NCBI RefSeq assembly: GCF_002159335.1 | Contig: NZ_NFHP01000006.1 | Span: 62,001-126,000, forward strand | Origin: Collinsella sp. An7 | GTDB lineage: Bacteria; Actinomycetota; Coriobacteriia; Coriobacteriales; Coriobacteriaceae | Direction of reading: 5' to 3' | Length of the DNA stretch: 64,000 nucleotides | Shown: positions 61,225 through 64,000 of the stretch, piece by piece | Layout: each line of letters starts with the position of its first letter | Numbering within the stretch: the stretch's first letter is position 1 | Program-made: the position numbers and the translations under genes | The notes under the pieces: model-generated | The model's input: the letters and a program-made list of their open reading frames with translations, nothing else | What the model was told of the DNA's origin: nothing | Databases searched by the model: none

Positions 61225-62482
61225 GCTCATCCTGTTCGAGCTCAAGAAGATGCTCTCCCGCCGCGCGCCGCTCGCGGCCAACGTCGGCGTCGTCGTCTTC
61301 CTCGTCGCCATCATGGCGCTCAACGTGGTCCAGACCAAGACGGCGAACGCCCGGGGCGAGATCGTCTCCGGCACCGAGGCGATCGCGCAGATGCGCACCG
61401 ACGCCGAGGAGCACGCGGGCGCCGTCACCGCCGAGCGAGCTGCGGAGGACATAGCCGCCTACCAGGAGACGGTCTTCTCGCGCATCGACCGCGACGCCGT
61501 GACCCAGATGACGGGCTCGACCGTCTACGACCTCATGTTCCAGAGCTTCTCCGACGAGGAGGTCTACGAGCTCTACAACCCCTACTGGAGCTGGCTGCTG
61601 CGCCCCTGGCGGATCTCGGGCGAGGAGCCCGCGCAGACGGCCGCCCGCGTGACGCCCGAGATGGCGGCCGACTGGTACGGCGCCGCAGACGACCTGACCC
61701 AGGCGGCCCTCGACGACGGCCAGGGCGGCATGTGGGAGTACTCCGAGGCGGAGCGCGCGTACTGGACGGAGATGCGCTCCTCCGTGCCCGAGCCCATCGA
61801 GTACGGCTACTCGGGCGGCTGGGACAACGTCGTCAACTGCGCGGCCTTCCTCGTCTTCCCGATCCTCGCGGCGTGCGTGACGCTGGCGCCCGCGTTCTCC
61901 TTCGAGTACAGCTCCGGCGCCGACGCGGTGGTGCTCGCCACCCGGCGCGGCCGCTCGACGCTCGTGGCGGCCAAGGTCGCGGCGGGGCTCGCCTACGCGA
62001 CCGCCCTCTTCGCCCTCAGCGCCGCCATCATCGTCGGGGTCTCGCTCGCCTTCTACGGAGCGGAGGGCTTCGGGCTCTCGGTCCAGAGCATGGCGCTCTC
62101 CTCGCCCTACCCGCTCACGGCGGGGCAGGCCGCGCTCGCGTGCGTGGGGCTCATGTACGCTGCGTGCCTGGGCTTTTCGTGCCTCACGCTCGCGCTCTCG
62201 TCGCGCACCCCCTCGACGCTCGCGGTCTTCCTGACGGACGTGGTGCTCGTGCTGCTCACGGGGCTCGTCCCCTCGGCCGGCGTGGGCGCGCTCGAGCGCG
62301 TGCTCGCCCTCTTCCCGATCAACTTCGCCAACTTCAGCGTGCTCTACACGGCGCTCGAGTCCTACCCGCTCGGCCCGGCCGTGTTCGACCTCGTCGGTAT
62401 GGTGCTCCTCGTCTACGCGGCGCTCGTGCTCGTCTCGACCCCCGTGGCGGTGGTCTCCTTCAGGAGGCGCCAGGTGGCGTAG
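61217..62482 (+). CDS. ABC-2-type permease with large extracytoplasmic loop
   Basis: A 421-residue permease. First helix about 18-38, then an outside domain of about 165 residues (Ala/Glu-rich, with YELYNPYWSWLLRPWRIS and a Trp/Tyr cluster), then five helices (about 208-415) that include FEYSSGADAVVLATRRGRS, the family coupling region. It pairs with the preceding ATPase; export of a peptide or lipid-type antimicrobial, or signalling, is possible. The ATG at 61217 follows AAGGAGGGACG. A hairpin ends the operon. Confidence 0.85.
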   Translation: MPRLILFELKKMLSRRAPLAANVGVVVFLVAIMALNVVQTKTANARGEIVSGTEAIAQMRTDAEEHAGAVTAERAAEDIAAYQETVFSRIDRDAVTQMTGSTVYDLMFQSFSDEEVYELYNPYWSWLLRPWRISGEEPAQTAARVTPEMAADWYGAADDLTQAALDDGQGGMWEYSEAERAYWTEMRSSVPEPIEYGYSGGWDNVVNCAAFLVFPILAACVTLAPAFSFEYSSGADAVVLATRRGRSTLVAAKVAAGLAYATALFALSAAIIVGVSLAFYGAEGFGLSVQSMALSSPYPLTAGQAALACVGLMYAACLGFSCLTLALSSRTPSTLAVFLTDVVLVLLTGLVPSAGVGALERVLALFPINFANFSVLYTALESYPLGPAVFDLVGMVLLVYAALVLVSTPVAVVSFRRRQVA

Positions 62483-62502
62483 CCGCCCCGCCCGACTCGG
62501 CA

Positions 62503-62536
62503 GGGCCGCCCAGAAGACAGTCCCCACGGGCGGCCC
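62503..62536. terminator. Hairpin with GGGGACTGTC loop between convergent genes
   Basis: GGGCCGCCC / GGGCGGCCC arms of 9 bp around a 16-base loop; read on the minus strand the loop is GTGGGGACTGTCTTCT, the same kind of GGGGAC loop as the REP-like copies to the left. Confidence 0.6.
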
Positions 62537-62548
62537 CGGCGGCGGGGC

Positions 62549-62614
62549 TCACATCCAGCGGAACACCGCGCGGAACAGCCACCTGATTGCCCTCATGAGA
62601 GCCTCATCGCTCAC
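62549..62614 (-). CDS. Possible 21-residue peptide
   Basis: A GTG overlapping the stop of the preceding gene (GTGTGAGC) opens a 21-codon frame rich in Trp, Phe and Arg ending MRAIRWLFRAVFRWM. The coupled start and amphipathic basic-aromatic character look deliberate, but the same frame is also the tail of the relaxase frame, so it may be a shadow. Confidence 0.3.
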   Translation of the reverse strand: MSDEALMRAIRWLFRAVFRWM

Positions 62615-64000
62615 ACCCCCTCCCCGGCCGCCGAGACCGCCTCGGCGGCCTCCTCGCGCGCCGCGAGCGTGAACCCGTAGAGCGCGCACGCCTCCTCCGC
62701 GCCGAGGTCGGGCCTCGCGCGCGACACCGCGCCGTCGAGCCACAGCGCCCGCCGCAGGAGGCAGGCCCCGGGGTCGCCCTCGTAGAGGCGCTGCTCGGCG
62801 GCGGACAGCCGCCGGTCGTCGACGAGCGAGCCGCCGAGGCGCCAGTACCTGAGCCTCCCGTCCCTGCTCACGGACTCTATCGAGCGGACCTCCTCCGGCG
62901 AGGCGAGCATGAGCCGCCAGCCGCGCCTGCGATCGGCGACGCCCCCCTCGCCCGGGCCGTAGCTGTTCGCCTCGACCCAGAGCCCGCCGCTCTCCATGCG
63001 GTCGAACCTCAGGCGGTACTCCGTGGCGAGCGGCTGGCCGCGGCCCTCGCAGAGCCGCTCGAGGTCGAAGACGTCCTCGCGCCCGTCGGCGTAGCTCACT
63101 TCGACGACCATCGGCTCCCCCTCTCGCCCCTCTCTCCTCTCTCCGCGCGCCCTCGTCGCGCCCGCCGCCGGGCGCTGCGCCGGCCCGCCCGCCGCGCCCC
63201 GCGGGGCCCCGGCGGGGTGCGGTCTGCCGCGGGGGCCGCGGCGCAGCCTCCGGGATGGCCACCCCCTTGCGCTCGAAGAGCTCGCGGGCATCCCTCAGGG
63301 CCGCCGCGCCCGCGGCGTCCCCGCGGGCCTCCAGCGCCTCGGCCCGCCGCTCCAGGTCTGCCGCGCCGCGGACGCGGTATCGCTCCAGCGCGCCCACGGC
63401 CCGGGCGAGCTCGTCGAGCTCGGCGAGGTCCTCGACCTCCAGCGCGGAGCGCGCGACGCGCTCCACCTCCTCGCGGGGCAGCGCGGGCGGGGCCGACCCC
63501 GCCCAGCGGGCCTCGATGGCGGCGCGGCCGTACTCGAGCCCGAGCCCCTCTCCGCGCACCCTGCGCGAGGGCGTCCCGGCGAGCGAGTACACCCAGTCGC
63601 GCCTGCCGCCGCGCGGCGAGGCGTCCGAGAGCTCGACCCCCATGGCGGCGAGGGCCGAGCGGAACTCCCCCTCGCGGCGCGACACGGCGCGCGCCGCCTC
63701 CACCCTGCCGCGGATGTCGGCCACCCAGGAGCGCCCGCCCCTGGCGGCTATCTCGCGCTCGGCGCGCCTGACGTGGACGCGCTGCGCCGTGCGCGGCCTC
63801 CCGCGCCCCGACCCCGCGCGTTCGTTGGAGTAGCGGTGGGCGAAGCCCCGCTCCGCCTCCATGCGCTGCAGCGAGCGGTTGAGCTCGAGGGGGTCGGGCA
63901 CCTGGAGGCGCCTGCCCGTCGAGAGAACGGTGTTGTTCACGACGACGTGCGCGTGGGGTATGCGCCCGGCTTTGTCGTCGTGGTAGACGACGGCCACCTC
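62549..64000 (-). CDS. MobA/VirD2-family relaxase, 5' end outside window
   Basis: The visible part begins in the middle of the relaxase domain: VVYHDDKAGRIPHAHVVVNNT carries the metal-binding His-x-His, and TGRRLQVPDPLELNRSLQRM follows as in MobA/VirD2 relaxases. A charged helical region with EVERVARSALEVEDLAELDEL follows to about plus position 63200. Such enzymes nick oriT and pilot the strand in conjugation. The frame stays open to 62549 but beyond about 63150 its composition (Arg/Gly/Ala only) is that of a shadow of the gene at 62611-63111, so the true end is probably near 63100, or a frameshift has occurred. The first roughly 130 residues are missing. Confidence 0.75.
   Translation of the reverse strand, partial: EVAVVYHDDKAGRIPHAHVVVNNTVLSTGRRLQVPDPLELNRSLQRMEAERGFAHRYSNERAGSGRGRPRTAQRVHVRRAEREIAARGGRSWVADIRGRVEAARAVSRREGEFRSALAAMGVELSDASPRGGRRDWVYSLAGTPSRRVRGEGLGLEYGRAAIEARWAGSAPPALPREEVERVARSALEVEDLAELDELARAVGALERYRVRGAADLERRAEALEARGDAAGAAALRDARELFERKGVAIPEAAPRPPRQTAPRRGPAGRGGRAGAAPGGGRDEGARREERGARGGADGRRSELRRRARGRLRPRAALRGPRPAARHGVPPEVRPHGERRALGRGEQLRPGRGGRRRSQARLAAHARLAGGGPLDRVREQGREAQVLAPRRLARRRPAAVRRRAAPLRGRPRGLPPAAGAVARRRGVAREARPRRGGGVRALRVHARGARGGRRGGLGGRGGGVSDEALMRAIRWLFRAVFRWM
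62611..63111 (-). CDS. Hypothetical protein downstream of the relaxase
   Basis: A 166-residue acidic protein beginning MVVEVSYADGREDVFDLERL, with TEYRLRFDRMESGGLWVEAN and EEVRSIESVSRDGRLRYWRLGG. GGGGGAGCC precedes the ATG at 63111. Composition is that of a real soluble protein and it resembles unassigned proteins that follow relaxases on Coriobacteria mobile elements, as far as I recall. It lies entirely within the relaxase frame on the same strand but in another register. Confidence 0.7.
   Translation of the reverse strand: MVVEVSYADGREDVFDLERLCEGRGQPLATEYRLRFDRMESGGLWVEANSYGPGEGGVADRRRGWRLMLASPEEVRSIESVSRDGRLRYWRLGGSLVDDRRLSAAEQRLYEGDPGACLLRRALWLDGAVSRARPDLGAEEACALYGFTLAAREEAAEAVSAAGEGV

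Larger units (their letters stand above)
53300..64000. mobile_element. End of a putative integrative mobilizable element
   Basis: GC rises and Phe codons turn from mostly TTT to almost only TTC; a relaxase lies at the right edge and resistance-like modules fill the rest. Left boundary lies somewhere between 52.7 and 53.4 kb; no att repeat or integrase is seen within the window. Confidence 0.45.

Overview
The window is a high-GC bacterial chromosome segment whose gene content fits a Coriobacteriia member of the Collinsella/Olsenella kind: a VanZ-RDD fusion, phosphoketolase, an NfnAB-like pair, a FolP-FolK fusion, a B12-type ECF transporter, system I cytochrome c maturation genes and many Collinsella-style intergenic palindromes. 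Species cannot be fixed from the sequence alone.

Layout. 1-13.4 kb: start of larE, a HAD phosphatase, VanZ-RDD protein, LacI regulator, glmS, phosphoketolase, an XRE membrane regulator, a PTS EIIA, a PrsA-like foldase and a YqeY protein. 13.4-19.3 kb: a repeat-rich gap, then a polar amino acid ABC operon ending in a cytidylate-kinase-like gene and a very long hairpin terminator. 19.3-28.2 kb: nfnBA, pth, a HigBA-type toxin-antitoxin pair with a broken toxin, prs, glmU, exodeoxyribonuclease III and a sirtuin. 28.3-32.7 kb: a leftward cobalamin-type ECF operon (DUF4430 lipoprotein, T component, fused double ATPase plus S component) behind a cobalamin riboswitch. 33-37.5 kb: folP-folK, birA, coaX. 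37.6-44.3 kb: ccmE-F-A-B-C-D, with a CXXXY-type CcmE and no ccmH. 44.5-47.6 kb: an initiator tRNA followed by a decayed 3-kb island with AbiEi/AbiEii remnants, closed by a degenerate copy of the tRNA 3' half. 48-52.7 kb: a RpiR regulator, GH4 6-phospho-alpha-glucosidase and PTS EIICB for alpha-glucosides.

From about 53.3 kb to the right edge the base use changes (higher GC, phenylalanine almost always TTC rather than the TTT common to the left). This part holds yjdF with a probable yjdF-motif riboswitch, a leftward six-gene lantibiotic-immunity-like module (ABC ATPase, two permeases, YxeA protein, response regulator, histidine kinase), a divergent ECF sigma factor operon with its own ABC transporter, and a relaxase that runs off the window. 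I read it as one end of an integrative mobilizable element.

The strongest unexplained signal is in the intergenic DNA: several unrelated-sequence palindromes with arms of 25-38 bp, of which some differ between arms almost only by changes that keep G-U pairs in the plus-strand RNA, as expected of functional RNA hairpins. Two further small dispersed stem-loop families (loop GGGGACGTGTTC, and ACAGTCCTG stem-loops) also occur.
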